Positions 1 through 6,957 are shown, counted from the stretch's first letter. The stretch is DNA of 10,402 nt from Methanosphaera sp. rholeuAM74 (GCA_003266075.1 MUZZ01000043.1:1-10402), one strand, 5' to 3'. Notes: generated from the letters alone by a model not told the origin. Numbers and translations: made by a program.

Positions 1-1869
1 CCTATTGTTCTTGTCTTAAATCCTTCATGTCAAATAGAAGACCTAGAAATAGGAAGTGACTATGAAGGAGTCATTACCAGAGTAGAAAAGTACGGATTCT
101 TTGTGAGTCTTAGCAGAAGCGTCTATGGATTACTTAAAAAACGTAACCCTAAGGAGAAAGTTGGAACTAAGATGGTTGTGAAGGTTTCAGAAATTAAACC
201 ACACAAAGGAAAAAAAGAAGTGGACTTAGTATACTCTAAAATTAAATATGATAGCGACTACGATACTATCAAAGTAAAACGTAGCGTTAAAAGAACAAAA
301 ATTGCAAACCTTAGTAGTGATAACCTTGGACGCAACATAGCAATACAGGGAGAAATCATACAGATACAACAAACTAGTGGACCAACAATATTTACTGTAC
401 GTGATGAGACAGATATCACATGGGCTGCAGCCTTTAATGAACCTGGGGTGAGAATGTATCCGGAACTGGAGATAGATGACATCGTCGAAATACTCGGTGA
501 AGTCTCCGTCCATAGTGGAAAGATGCAGATAGAATCAGAACACATAGAAAAAGTATCCCCAGAAGATGCGAGTAAGCTTAAAGCATTAATAGAAGAAGCA
601 ATCGATAAAAAGGCTCAACCTGAACACGTTGAATTCTTGGTGGAAAGTGAAATACTTGAATTGTTAAGACCAAAAATGGAACTTGCGGCAAAAACTATCC
701 GAAAAGCCATACTTGAGGGTCGTTCAATCCTAGTTAGACACCACTGGGATGCAGATGGAATATGTGCAGGTCTAGCAGTGGAACACGCTGTACTACCACT
801 ACTTAGAGAAGAAAGCAATGATGCTGATGCAGAATGGCACTTCTTTAAAAGATCTCCAAGTAAAGCTCCATTCTATGAATTAGAAGATGTGGTTAAAGAC
901 TTATCATTTGCACTGGAAGACCAGGAAAGACATGGACAAAAGTTACCACTACTAGTACTCTTAGATAACGGTTCAACAGAAGAAGATGCAGCAGCACTAC
1001 GACATTCCAAGGTATTCGGAATAGAATCCATAGTTGTAGACCACCACTACCCAGGTGAGGTGGAAAATGGAAGAGCATTAATAGATGACTATGTGGATGT
1101 ACACGTAAATCCATACTTAGTAGATGGAGATTCACAATTAACTGCCGGAGCATTAGCAGTGGAACTTGCAATAATGATTAATCCGGAAGTGCGTGAAAAG
1201 ATTAAGCACATGCCAGCTATTGCCGCAGTCGGTGACCACGCTGAATGTCATGAAGTAGACCAATACCTTGAAATAGCCGAGAAAGAAGGCTATTCTAGAG
1301 ATGATTTGGATAAAGTCGCGACCTGTGTAGACTTTGAATCATATTTCCTCAGGTTCATGAATGGAAGAGGAATAATGAATGTGTTATTCGGGCTTGAAGA
1401 TACAGAACGTCAGGAAGAATTGTTGAATGTTTTAATGTCTGAGTCTGATAAACGTGTTGAAACACAGCTTAAGGCTGCTATGCCTAACGTTGAAACTGTA
1501 CACTTCGATAATGGTATACAACTTAACAGACTTGACGTTGAAAAGTATGCTCATAAATTCACATATCCAGCTCCTGGTAAGACGACAGGCTACGTGCATG
1601 ATAAGATTGTCCAAGAAATAGGTGAGGACAAACCAATTATGACCTTTGCTAATGGTCCAGACTTTGCCGTTTTAAGGGCTACAGAGGTCATTAAGGATGA
1701 GTATGAGTTCAATCTCAATGATGTTGTCACCAAGATTCAGGAGGAAATTCCTCAAGCTGGAGCAGATGGTGGTGGACACGAGGTTGCTGGTTCTCTTAAG
1801 TTTGTAGAAGGATTGCAGAAAGAAGTTCTTGACATGTTTATTGATGAGGTCAAGAAGCTTAGACGATAG
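1..1869 (+). CDS. Archaeal RecJ-like DHH phosphoesterase, S1 + OB + DHH domains (5' end outside window)
   Basis: The frame is open from base 1, so the gene starts upstream; a GTG at 103 lies inside the S1 domain and is not the start. About 622 residues are visible. Domains in order: an S1 RNA-binding fold over roughly the first 75 visible residues (YEGVITRVEKYGFFVSL), a tRNA_anti-type OB fold (bases about 325-560), then a DHH core. The DHH motifs are HHWDADG (739-759), LLDNGS, the signature DHH (1039-1047) and GDH, followed by the C-terminal DHHA1 GGGH (1768-1779). These are the metal-binding residues of RecJ-type nucleases and phosphoesterases. From family knowledge, the archaeal RecJ-like group with a DnaJ-type zinc finger, S1 and OB fits this order, so a zinc finger may lie in the missing N-terminus. 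Role inferred: single-strand DNA or RNA 5' exonuclease in repair, replication or RNA turnover. DNA versus RNA preference cannot be told. Confidence 0.9.
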   Translation, partial: PIVLVLNPSCQIEDLEIGSDYEGVITRVEKYGFFVSLSRSVYGLLKKRNPKEKVGTKMVVKVSEIKPHKGKKEVDLVYSKIKYDSDYDTIKVKRSVKRTKIANLSSDNLGRNIAIQGEIIQIQQTSGPTIFTVRDETDITWAAAFNEPGVRMYPELEIDDIVEILGEVSVHSGKMQIESEHIEKVSPEDASKLKALIEEAIDKKAQPEHVEFLVESEILELLRPKMELAAKTIRKAILEGRSILVRHHWDADGICAGLAVEHAVLPLLREESNDADAEWHFFKRSPSKAPFYELEDVVKDLSFALEDQERHGQKLPLLVLLDNGSTEEDAAALRHSKVFGIESIVVDHHYPGEVENGRALIDDYVDVHVNPYLVDGDSQLTAGALAVELAIMINPEVREKIKHMPAIAAVGDHAECHEVDQYLEIAEKEGYSRDDLDKVATCVDFESYFLRFMNGRGIMNVLFGLEDTERQEELLNVLMSESDKRVETQLKAAMPNVETVHFDNGIQLNRLDVEKYAHKFTYPAPGKTTGYVHDKIVQEIGEDKPIMTFANGPDFAVLRATEVIKDEYEFNLNDVVTKIQEEIPQAGADGGGHEVAGSLKFVEGLQKEVLDMFIDEVKKLRR

Positions 1870-1921
1870 AATTGTTTAATTAATTAAATAATTAAATCAC
1901 ATATATCTCTTTTTATTTTGG

Positions 1922-1949
1922 AAGAGATACGTAAATCATCTCTTTTTTT
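1922..1949 (+). terminator. Intrinsic-type terminator after the RecJ-like gene
   Basis: A perfect 7-bp stem, AAGAGAT (1922-1928) with ATCTCTT (1938-1944), has a 9-base loop and runs into seven T (1943-1949), 53 bases after the stop codon. A second ATCTCTT at 1905-1911 could pair with the same AAGAGAT instead, giving a competing hairpin without a T-tract. Confidence 0.65.
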
Positions 1950-1982
1950 ATAATGTTTTTTGGTTGTTAACTGTATAATATC

Positions 1983-2011
1983 TTAATCTGCTGTAGATTA
2001 ATGGATTTTTT
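1983..2011 (+). terminator. Possible second (backup) terminator
   Basis: A perfect 7-bp stem, TTAATCT (1983-1989) with AGATTAA (1995-2001), has a 5-base loop and is followed four bases later by six T (2006-2011). It lies about 35 bases after the first terminator on the same strand. Archaeal termination depends mostly on the T-tract, so the hairpin may be incidental. Confidence 0.4.
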
Positions 2012-2012
2012 C

Positions 2013-2059
2013 AAAAAAATAACTTATTTTGTGGATATTGATTAAATAACATCCAATAT
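2013..2059 (-). terminator. Possible terminator of the minus-strand hydrolase gene
   Basis: Read on the minus strand after the stop codon of the 2112-2780 gene, an ATATTG (2054-2059) / CAATAT (2035-2040) stem is followed by a seven-T tract (2019-2013). A six-T tract at 2082-2077 lies closer to the stop codon. The T-tracts are clear; the stem is weak. Confidence 0.35.
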
Positions 2060-2111
2060 GGGAAGGTTAGGGTAAGAAAAAACTATGAATCGTACTTTCA
2101 CATGGCTATGT

Positions 2112-2780
2112 TTAAAAATCCAGGTTATCGACAATAGTTACTAGTTTTCTAGCATTTTCTAGTGTTTTTTCCATATTTTCGTAGGTGTATGTTTCATATA
2201 CTATTGTTGCAATCCCACTTTCTGCTGTTGGTACTGTTATGTATTCTGGACTCGTTCTATGATCTGGTGCATAATATTCCATATCATCCCACTTTGATAG
2301 TATCTTGTTTAGGTAGTACTGTGATTTCTCGTCGAATCCTGGTGCAAATAGGAAGTTAGTCTTCTGGTAATCTCCTGGTCCACGCATTCCCCTATTGGAG
2401 TGAACGTCTATGAATAAATCGTATTTTTCTTTTATTATGTGTGGTGCTACAAATTCCTGTGCTAGTAGTTGTCCATCCATACGGCCTTCATCATTGTCTT
2501 CATCTATTGGCATAGTTACGTTGATGTTGTATATGAAATAGTTATAATTCAGGTTTTCATCTTCAGATTTGATTGTGTCAAATAAAGCTCTGTGTGATTT
2601 ACTTTCTAGTGGGTGCATACCTATTAAGAATGCTATTCTAATATCGGAGTTGGAGTTTCCATATTCGCTGTGAAGATGTATGCTTCCATGCTGATTTTCA
2701 CCTAAGCAGGTTGCATTATACTTTTTTGAATCTATTTTTGCCATGTCTGTTGGATTTGTCGGATAATTATAGTTTGACAT
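2112..2780 (-). CDS. Small zinc-dependent acyl/amide hydrolase with AstE/AspA (M14-like) motifs
   Basis: The 222-residue protein has no signal peptide or membrane segment. It carries the spaced residues of the M14 / succinylglutamate desuccinylase-aspartoacylase fold: GMHPLE (H56, E59) as first and second zinc ligands, FIDVHSN (H127) as third ligand after a hydrophobic strand, and TIVYET (E196) where the catalytic Glu is expected near the C-terminus. R100 could contact a substrate carboxylate. It is much shorter than AstE or AspA (about 300 or more residues), so it is close to the bare catalytic core. The start ATG at 2780 has only a weak AGGG eight bases upstream. It lies last in the minus-strand block after the two ligases, but a 149-base gap with its own TATA-like box suggests partly separate expression. 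The zinc-hydrolase fold is inferred from motif spacing; the substrate is unknown. An acyl-amino-acid or gamma-glutamyl amide would suit the neighbours. Confidence 0.65.
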   Translation of the reverse strand: MSNYNYPTNPTDMAKIDSKKYNATCLGENQHGSIHLHSEYGNSNSDIRIAFLIGMHPLESKSHRALFDTIKSEDENLNYNYFIYNINVTMPIDEDNDEGRMDGQLLAQEFVAPHIIKEKYDLFIDVHSNRGMRGPGDYQKTNFLFAPGFDEKSQYYLNKILSKWDDMEYYAPDHRTSPEYITVPTAESGIATIVYETYTYENMEKTLENARKLVTIVDNLDF

Positions 2781-2862
2781 AAAAGATACCCTAATTTTCT
2801 TTGTTATCTAAGTTATGTTTATGTTGCTGTTTGTTTAAAATACTTTTGTATCGTAATTTGAT

Positions 2863-2892
2863 ATGCTCTGCCATGGCAAGTTCATGTTTATA
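2863..2892 (-). promoter_or_regulatory. Candidate promoter with palindromic operator for the zinc hydrolase gene
   Basis: On the minus strand TATAAA lies at 2892-2887, which predicts transcription starting near 2863. The perfect 10-bp palindrome TGCCATGGCA (2869-2878) lies between box and predicted start, a usual place for an archaeal repressor operator. Both elements are short, and TATA-like strings are common in this AT-rich DNA. Confidence 0.3.
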
Positions 2893-2902
2893 GAGGATAG
2901 AG

Positions 2903-2922
2903 TGTATATGGATTGATATACA
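2903..2922. repeat. Short inverted repeat after the gshA-like gene
   Basis: Perfect 7-bp arms, TGTATAT (2903-2909) and ATATACA (2916-2922), are separated by six bases. The repeat starts eight bases past the stop codon of the gene ending at 2930. There is no T-tract on either side, so a regulator site or an RNA 3' hairpin is as likely as a terminator. Confidence 0.4.
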
Positions 2923-2929
2923 TCCTAAT

Positions 2930-4318
2930 TTAATTCTTTCGTCCCATTAATGTTGTGGATATTATTTTCTCGGTTTCATCGTCTAATATTATGTTCTGCA
3001 TATTTTCGATACTTTTATTTTTGATTTCTTTTGCTAATCTGACATAGGAAGTTATAAATCCATCTGTTCTTGTGTGTCGTAATAATTTTTTTGCATAGGT
3101 CTTGTTGGGATTGTCTATTCTCTCCTGCATTAGTTTGACCGTGTATTGTTTGTCTAAATTTAATTCTTGACACATTTGATTGATTTCTGTTAATATTTCA
3201 TTTGCCCATTCTTTGAATGTTATCCTATTAGAATCTTTGAGCAGCCTCGTTGAATCGTCGAAGACTCTTTCAGCTACTAGTTCCTCGTTTATTTTTGACT
3301 CTTTTTGCCAGTCCGGGTATTGGGATTCCTCTTTGACTAATAAGTATATCAGGAATATGTGTAGGAAGTTCATGTCATCTCGTAGATTGTTTGACTGAAT
3401 ATAGGGATTTGTATCTAATGTTCTTATTTCAACATATTTTATTCCATCTTCTTGTAGTGAAGTCAATAAGTCATCTGGGTTTTCTGGTTTTAGCCGTATT
3501 TGTGTGTATAGTTCTTTTGCTTCGGATAAATCTCCCTCTTCTATGTAGGTTTGTATACTGTTTACGTACTCGTTTATATTTTCATAGCTTGGATATAGCT
3601 TTTTTAGGTTCTTATATCCACATGAGGCATTTCTTAGTGATACTCCTTTTGTTGAGTAGTATGAGTTGTCATTATCATATCCATCCATTAGGTCTAGGCA
3701 GTCTTGTATGAATGTTTTATGTGCTGCTACTGATGAGCCTGTGAGGTAGATTATTAGCCATGAGTATCTCAGATAGTTTCTTGCTATTTTCAGGTATACT
3801 TCATCTTTATATTCCTTGTATGATAATCCTTTACTGTCTTGTTGGTATAGTTCTTCTATGAAGTCTTCCCTGAGAGAATAGTTAAAATGTACTCCTGATA
3901 TCATCTGTTTTTTCAGTCCATACTTTTGTGCTAATTGTTTTCTGTATTGGTATGATTTTCTACCATTTTCAGCGTATTTTGCTATGGGTATTTCATCATT
4001 TTCTGGTAGGATGCATGGTAGTGATTGAAACAGGAGAAATTCATCTTCACTTAGTGATGTGTTTACTATGTCTGTTAGCAGGAGAAGTGTGTCTATTGCT
4101 TGATCTGTTGTGTTATATGGTGGGGTTATTATCTCAATTTGACTTTCTGAAAAATCTGTCGTGACGAGTGGGTTGTTGAGTTTATCTCCGAATATTGATG
4201 GGTGAGGTGTGAGTGCTAGTTTTCCATCGCTTCTTATTCTTAGTGCCTCCCATTCTATTCCGAATAATCCCCCCATTATCTTTTCTTGGGGTATTCTTGT
4301 CAAGGTTTCTATATTCAT
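2930..4318 (-). CDS. gshA: Glutamate-cysteine ligase, GshA type (bacterial GCS family 1)
   Basis: The family enzyme joins the gamma-carboxyl of glutamate to the amino group of cysteine with ATP, in the cytoplasm. The 462-residue protein matches the E. coli GshA / GshF N-terminal-domain pattern along its length: FGIEWEALRI (19-28, metal-binding Glu pair), TTDFSESQIEIITP (53-66), ISGVHFNYS (140-148), NYLRYSWLIIYLTG, SLRN (227-230), LYTQIRLKP (270-278) and GIKYVEIRTLDTNP (292-305). The length equals the ligase part of GshF, but no ATP-grasp glutathione synthetase domain follows and none is seen nearby, so the end product is probably not glutathione made here. The start ATG at 4318 has GTGAT just upstream, matching the 3' part of the archaeal Shine-Dalgarno. 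It begins 17 bases after the GCS2-type gene, so co-transcription is very likely. GshA is unusual in methanogens and suggests transfer from bacteria. The family is secure; cysteine as the true substrate is assumed. Confidence 0.88.
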   Translation of the reverse strand: MNIETLTRIPQEKIMGGLFGIEWEALRIRSDGKLALTPHPSIFGDKLNNPLVTTDFSESQIEIITPPYNTTDQAIDTLLLLTDIVNTSLSEDEFLLFQSLPCILPENDEIPIAKYAENGRKSYQYRKQLAQKYGLKKQMISGVHFNYSLREDFIEELYQQDSKGLSYKEYKDEVYLKIARNYLRYSWLIIYLTGSSVAAHKTFIQDCLDLMDGYDNDNSYYSTKGVSLRNASCGYKNLKKLYPSYENINEYVNSIQTYIEEGDLSEAKELYTQIRLKPENPDDLLTSLQEDGIKYVEIRTLDTNPYIQSNNLRDDMNFLHIFLIYLLVKEESQYPDWQKESKINEELVAERVFDDSTRLLKDSNRITFKEWANEILTEINQMCQELNLDKQYTVKLMQERIDNPNKTYAKKLLRHTRTDGFITSYVRLAKEIKNKSIENMQNIILDDETEKIISTTLMGRKN

Positions 4319-4335
4319 ATTATCACATTACTTGT

Positions 4336-5751
4336 TTAGACGTTTATTTCTCCGTATTCTTTTATTAAAGTTTCTATTTTATGCTTTTTATTATAGCAGT
4401 CTATTATTTCCATTCCGGGATTTGTATGTTTTCTTGTTCTGGTATATAATCCTTTTAAGAATTTTTCTTCACCCATTCCCCTTTCTTTAAGTCCATCGGA
4501 TGATATGTTAAGGATTTCTTCTGTTAAATTGTATAATTCGTTTTTGTCTATGAATTTGGGTATTTCGTATCGTGTTAATAATCTTCTTAGTTGTGTTGGC
4601 GTGTATCCACGATTATATAATGTTGTATCCTGGCGTATTAATTCATCCACTGTATCCAGTTGTTGCATTAGTCCTAGGTGGAATGCTGCTACTGTCATGT
4701 AATCCTTTATTGGCTGTGTACATACACTTCTGAATTCAACAGTTCCCCTGTGGGTGAGGTTTATGAATTTAAATGGTCTTAGGTATTCTATGTCATCTAT
4801 TTCCGGTTTTATTGTTACCTGTTGGTATTGGCCGTCCTTATATATTTCTCCTGTGTGTGTGCTTTTTGAGTAGTATTCCTGCAGAGGTATTGATGGAAAG
4901 TTTATATATGATTTATTTCTTATTACACAGTACATGTTTAGTGATTTGAGGTATTGTTCTAGTTGTTTTATGTCTTCTAGGTCTTCTTCATACATTCCTA
5001 TGTTTCGTGGGTTAATTGCGTGGGTAGAGTACTCCCATAGGTTATCCCTATAACAGGTTATGTCCTTGTCTTCTTCATAGAATACTGAATTTGAAAATAG
5101 TAATGCCTTTATTGCTTCGAGTTTTGTGAATGTGTTAATTGTTTTTATCAGATTATCTTTGTATACGTCTAGCTGTACTTGGGATGCAGATGAGAACATT
5201 CCATATGCTGGGTATTTATGGAATGCTATCGGTGGGTTTTCATAGTTTTGGTATGATTTTAGATGATGATAGAGCATCAGGTATCTTTCTGATGGAATTG
5301 GTATTTGCCTGTTGTATTTATGGTAGGGATTTATCCCCATACCTGTTAGTGTATGATTATGTTGTTCGAATAATTCTTTGATGTATGTGTAGTATTCTGT
5401 GAATAGTTCGTTTATTGTGAATAGGTCTTTTTGTGGACCCATCGCAAATTCTATGTTGTTGTATGAACAGTCATAACATAGTATGTCGTCTGTTTCAGGG
5501 TTGTTTAGTGAGAATGTGTTCCCATCATAGTCTGTTGCTTCTGTTTTGAATGATTGGAAGTGTTTTTTGAATTGTTTTGTTACGTTGTGGACTATATTGT
5601 AGTCTACTGCTTCTTTGTCCAGGTTAAGTATTGGTGCTTCTATTTCTATTCCGATAAAGTTTTTTTGGTTGTTTGTCGGTTTTATGAATTGGTTATGTAT
5701 TTTATTGTTTATCATTTCTTGTGTTATTTGATTTGGCATATTATTTTTCAT
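4336..5751 (-). CDS. GCS2-family glutamate-cysteine ligase-like enzyme (plant/EgtA type)
   Basis: The 471-residue protein has the layout of the second glutamate-cysteine ligase family (plant and actinobacterial type; EgtA of ergothioneine synthesis belongs here): IGIEIEAPI (33-41) with the Mg-binding Glu pair, CSYNNIEFAMGP (95-106) as the substrate strand, TGMGINPY (136-143), YGMFSSASQVQLDV (183-196) and HRGTVEFRSVCTQP (334-347) near the active site. It presumably forms a gamma-glutamyl amide from glutamate, an amine and ATP. It overlaps the upstream hydrolase gene by 11 bases. Two starts are possible, ATG at 5751 and ATG at 5739, one base past the hydrolase stop. The only nearby purine run, AAGGA, touches the first and is 12 bases from the second, so translational coupling is likely whichever is used. 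A GshA of the other family follows directly, an odd pairing implying different acceptor substrates or sequential steps. The acceptor is not known. Confidence 0.82.
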   Translation of the reverse strand: MKNNMPNQITQEMINNKIHNQFIKPTNNQKNFIGIEIEAPILNLDKEAVDYNIVHNVTKQFKKHFQSFKTEATDYDGNTFSLNNPETDDILCYDCSYNNIEFAMGPQKDLFTINELFTEYYTYIKELFEQHNHTLTGMGINPYHKYNRQIPIPSERYLMLYHHLKSYQNYENPPIAFHKYPAYGMFSSASQVQLDVYKDNLIKTINTFTKLEAIKALLFSNSVFYEEDKDITCYRDNLWEYSTHAINPRNIGMYEEDLEDIKQLEQYLKSLNMYCVIRNKSYINFPSIPLQEYYSKSTHTGEIYKDGQYQQVTIKPEIDDIEYLRPFKFINLTHRGTVEFRSVCTQPIKDYMTVAAFHLGLMQQLDTVDELIRQDTTLYNRGYTPTQLRRLLTRYEIPKFIDKNELYNLTEEILNISSDGLKERGMGEEKFLKGLYTRTRKHTNPGMEIIDCYNKKHKIETLIKEYGEINV

Positions 5752-6529
5752 TCCTTAATTGTTCGATGAAGTTGTTGATATACTCCTCTTGTTCTGTTGT
5801 TTGTATGTATTCATTTTCATGTTCTTTACTTTCGAAGATTATGTTTCCATCGACTAGGGCAAATAACTTATTTAGTTCCACTTCTTTCCATCCGTCATCA
5901 TCGTTTACTGGTGTTGAGGCTATTAGGAAGTATTCGTCACTTTTTAGGTAGTATAATGATTTTCTCATATTTGAGTGGATGTATGTTAAATCTCCGTCGT
6001 GTATCATTAGGTTTAATTTATTGTTTTTTGAGAGGTCTGTGACTATTGCGAGTAGTATGTTGAATCTTTCCTTTATTGTTGTGGGTGCATTTTTTTGTCT
6101 TTCGTATTCGTTTATCTTGTCTATGATGTATAGTAGTATTCTTTCGGAGTCTGTGTCCCCATTTTCTATTTCAATGTATTGGTCTAATGGAGGATAATCA
6201 AATATCGTGCCGTTGTGTATTAGCATCCATGTTCTGTTGTTTGCATCTATTTGTGTGAATGGGTGACAGTTTGGTGATATGATTTCTCCCATTGTTGCTA
6301 GTCGTATGTGGGCAAATACGTTTTTACTTATCAGTGGGTTTGATAGGATTTGCTTTAGGTGTTGACTGCATGATGCTTTTTGTGGTTCTTTGTCGATTAT
6401 GAATTTGTTTGACTGCATGTTTGCTAGTCCCCATCCGTGTGGGTGTTGTTCTGAATGATTGTAGAAGCATTCTAGACATTGATTTACTTTCCTTGGTTTG
6501 TTAGAGTTTAAACAAAATATTTCGCACAT
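5741..6529 (-). CDS. Class II glutamine amidotransferase-fold hydrolase, YafJ/EgtC-like
   Basis: This is an N-terminal-nucleophile enzyme of the class II glutamine amidotransferase fold, 262 residues from the start chosen here. The ATG at 6529 has AGGAGG five bases upstream and gives MCEIFCLNS, so removal of Met exposes the catalytic Cys2. An in-frame ATG at 6565 would bury the cysteine behind 12 residues coded partly by the Shine-Dalgarno itself, and is rejected. Further motifs are HPHGWGLA (29-36), AHIRLATMGE (73-82), NCHPF (87-91), IHNGTI (104-109) and GDTDSER, all as in YafJ and EgtC. Within this family EgtC is known to cleave gamma-glutamyl from an ergothioneine intermediate. No synthetase domain is fused, so gamma-glutamyl hydrolysis or ammonia release for a partner are both open. 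First gene of the block, preceded by TATA-like boxes. The fold is secure; the role is inferred from the adjoining ligases. Confidence 0.85.
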   Translation of the reverse strand: MCEIFCLNSNKPRKVNQCLECFYNHSEQHPHGWGLANMQSNKFIIDKEPQKASCSQHLKQILSNPLISKNVFAHIRLATMGEIISPNCHPFTQIDANNRTWMLIHNGTIFDYPPLDQYIEIENGDTDSERILLYIIDKINEYERQKNAPTTIKERFNILLAIVTDLSKNNKLNLMIHDGDLTYIHSNMRKSLYYLKSDEYFLIASTPVNDDDGWKEVELNKLFALVDGNIIFESKEHENEYIQTTEQEEYINNFIEQLRNEK

Positions 6530-6534
6530 ATTAT

Positions 6535-6540
6535 CCTCCT
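6535..6540 (-). promoter_or_regulatory. Strong Shine-Dalgarno site that fixes the amidotransferase start
   Basis: The minus strand reads AGGAGG, then ATAAT, then ATG at 6529. This is a full match to the anti-Shine-Dalgarno core with five-base spacing, and supports the start that places Cys at position 2. Confidence 0.8.
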
Positions 6541-6562
6541 TTTTAGTATTATTTATCAAAAA

Positions 6563-6590
6563 CATTAATATAACGATTGTTATATATCAA
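6563..6590. other. Interrupted palindrome: candidate archaeal dif (XerA) site or operator
   Basis: ATATAAC (6568-6574) and GTTATAT (6579-6585) are perfect 7-bp inverted arms around GATT. Read as a 28-base Xer site it has an 11-base left arm (6563-6573) ending in ATATAA, a six-base centre CGATTG (6574-6579), and an 11-base right arm (6580-6590) starting TTATAT. From memory, the Pyrococcus dif has the same ATATAA-N6-TTATAT architecture. It sits at the base-skew reversal. Because it also lies between the TATA-like boxes and the start of the ligase operon, a repressor operator is an equal alternative. Confidence 0.35.
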
Positions 6591-6598
6591 TAATAATA

Positions 6599-6622
6599 AT
6601 TTATAGTTAATCATATATAAAA
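6599..6622 (-). promoter_or_regulatory. TATA-like promoter elements of the gamma-glutamyl ligase operon
   Basis: On the minus strand TTTTATATA (6622-6614) and TATAAAT (6605-6599) are candidate TATA boxes. They predict transcription starts near 6593 or 6577 and a leader of about 50-65 bases before the start at 6529, which carries the AGGAGG. The first box is nearly symmetrical and could also serve the + strand. The surrounding DNA is very AT-rich, so the exact box is uncertain. Confidence 0.4.
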
Positions 6623-6857
6623 GTTATCAAGAGAGAAAGGTTAAAAATGACAAAAGCAAAAAAAAATCAGAACAAAAAATCAAGAATCCTTAAATGAATA
6701 TTGAAATGTTTTAAAAGCTGTTTCCACCCACCTCAAGCCACAAAAAAAAGAATCTCCAACATTATCAATAACCCACTAATACAACTAATAACAACAACAC
6801 ATATATACATCCACTAAGCAGTTTAAGTAGTGTTAATGATGCATATGCAAAAATATT

Positions 6858-6915
6858 AAAAAAACAGATGAGAAGCATAGTACATTAAAAGTAACAACCA
6901 TAAATAAACTATGCT
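6858..6915 (-). terminator. Likely terminator of nth (end of the valS-aroA-nth run)
   Basis: Read on the minus strand past the nth stop, a perfect 8-bp stem AGCATAGT (6915-6908) with ACTATGCT (6881-6874) encloses a 26-base loop. Nine bases later comes a seven-T tract (6864-6858). The T-tract is the more reliable part. Confidence 0.45.
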
Positions 6916-6957
6916 AAAAGCAATATAAACAAGAGACACATACCCATAGATAAAATT

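Larger units (their letters stand above)
6530..6957. other. 428-base gene-poor region with the skew turning point
   Basis: I see no convincing gene here. From left to right it holds the leader and promoter of the minus-strand ligase operon, the interrupted palindrome at 6563-6590, an A-rich stretch with a 16-codon reading frame on the + strand (6647-6697), a strikingly C-over-G segment (6721-6780: 20 C, 2 G on the + strand), a TGCATATGCA palindrome (6840-6849), and the terminator of nth. The + strand composition changes from G/T-rich to A/C-rich across its left part. Confidence 0.6.

Noticed and set aside
2791..2874. 27-codon minus-strand frame (MAEHIKLRYKS...) just before the zinc hydrolase gene
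   Set aside because: No ribosome-binding site, and its ATG lies inside the palindrome upstream of the predicted transcription start; probably chance.
6530..6565. Upstream ATG at 6565 as start of the amidotransferase-like gene
   Set aside because: It would place 12 residues before the catalytic Cys and translate the AGGAGG ribosome-binding site.
6695..6697. TGA read as selenocysteine or Trp in the short + strand frame
   Set aside because: No selenocysteine insertion element could be made out, and nothing else in the window suggests TGA recoding.
6563..6957. Replication origin (Cdc6/ORB-type) in the gene-poor region
   Set aside because: I found no repeated origin-recognition-box motif, only one TTGAAA, and the skew turns in the terminus direction rather than the origin direction.
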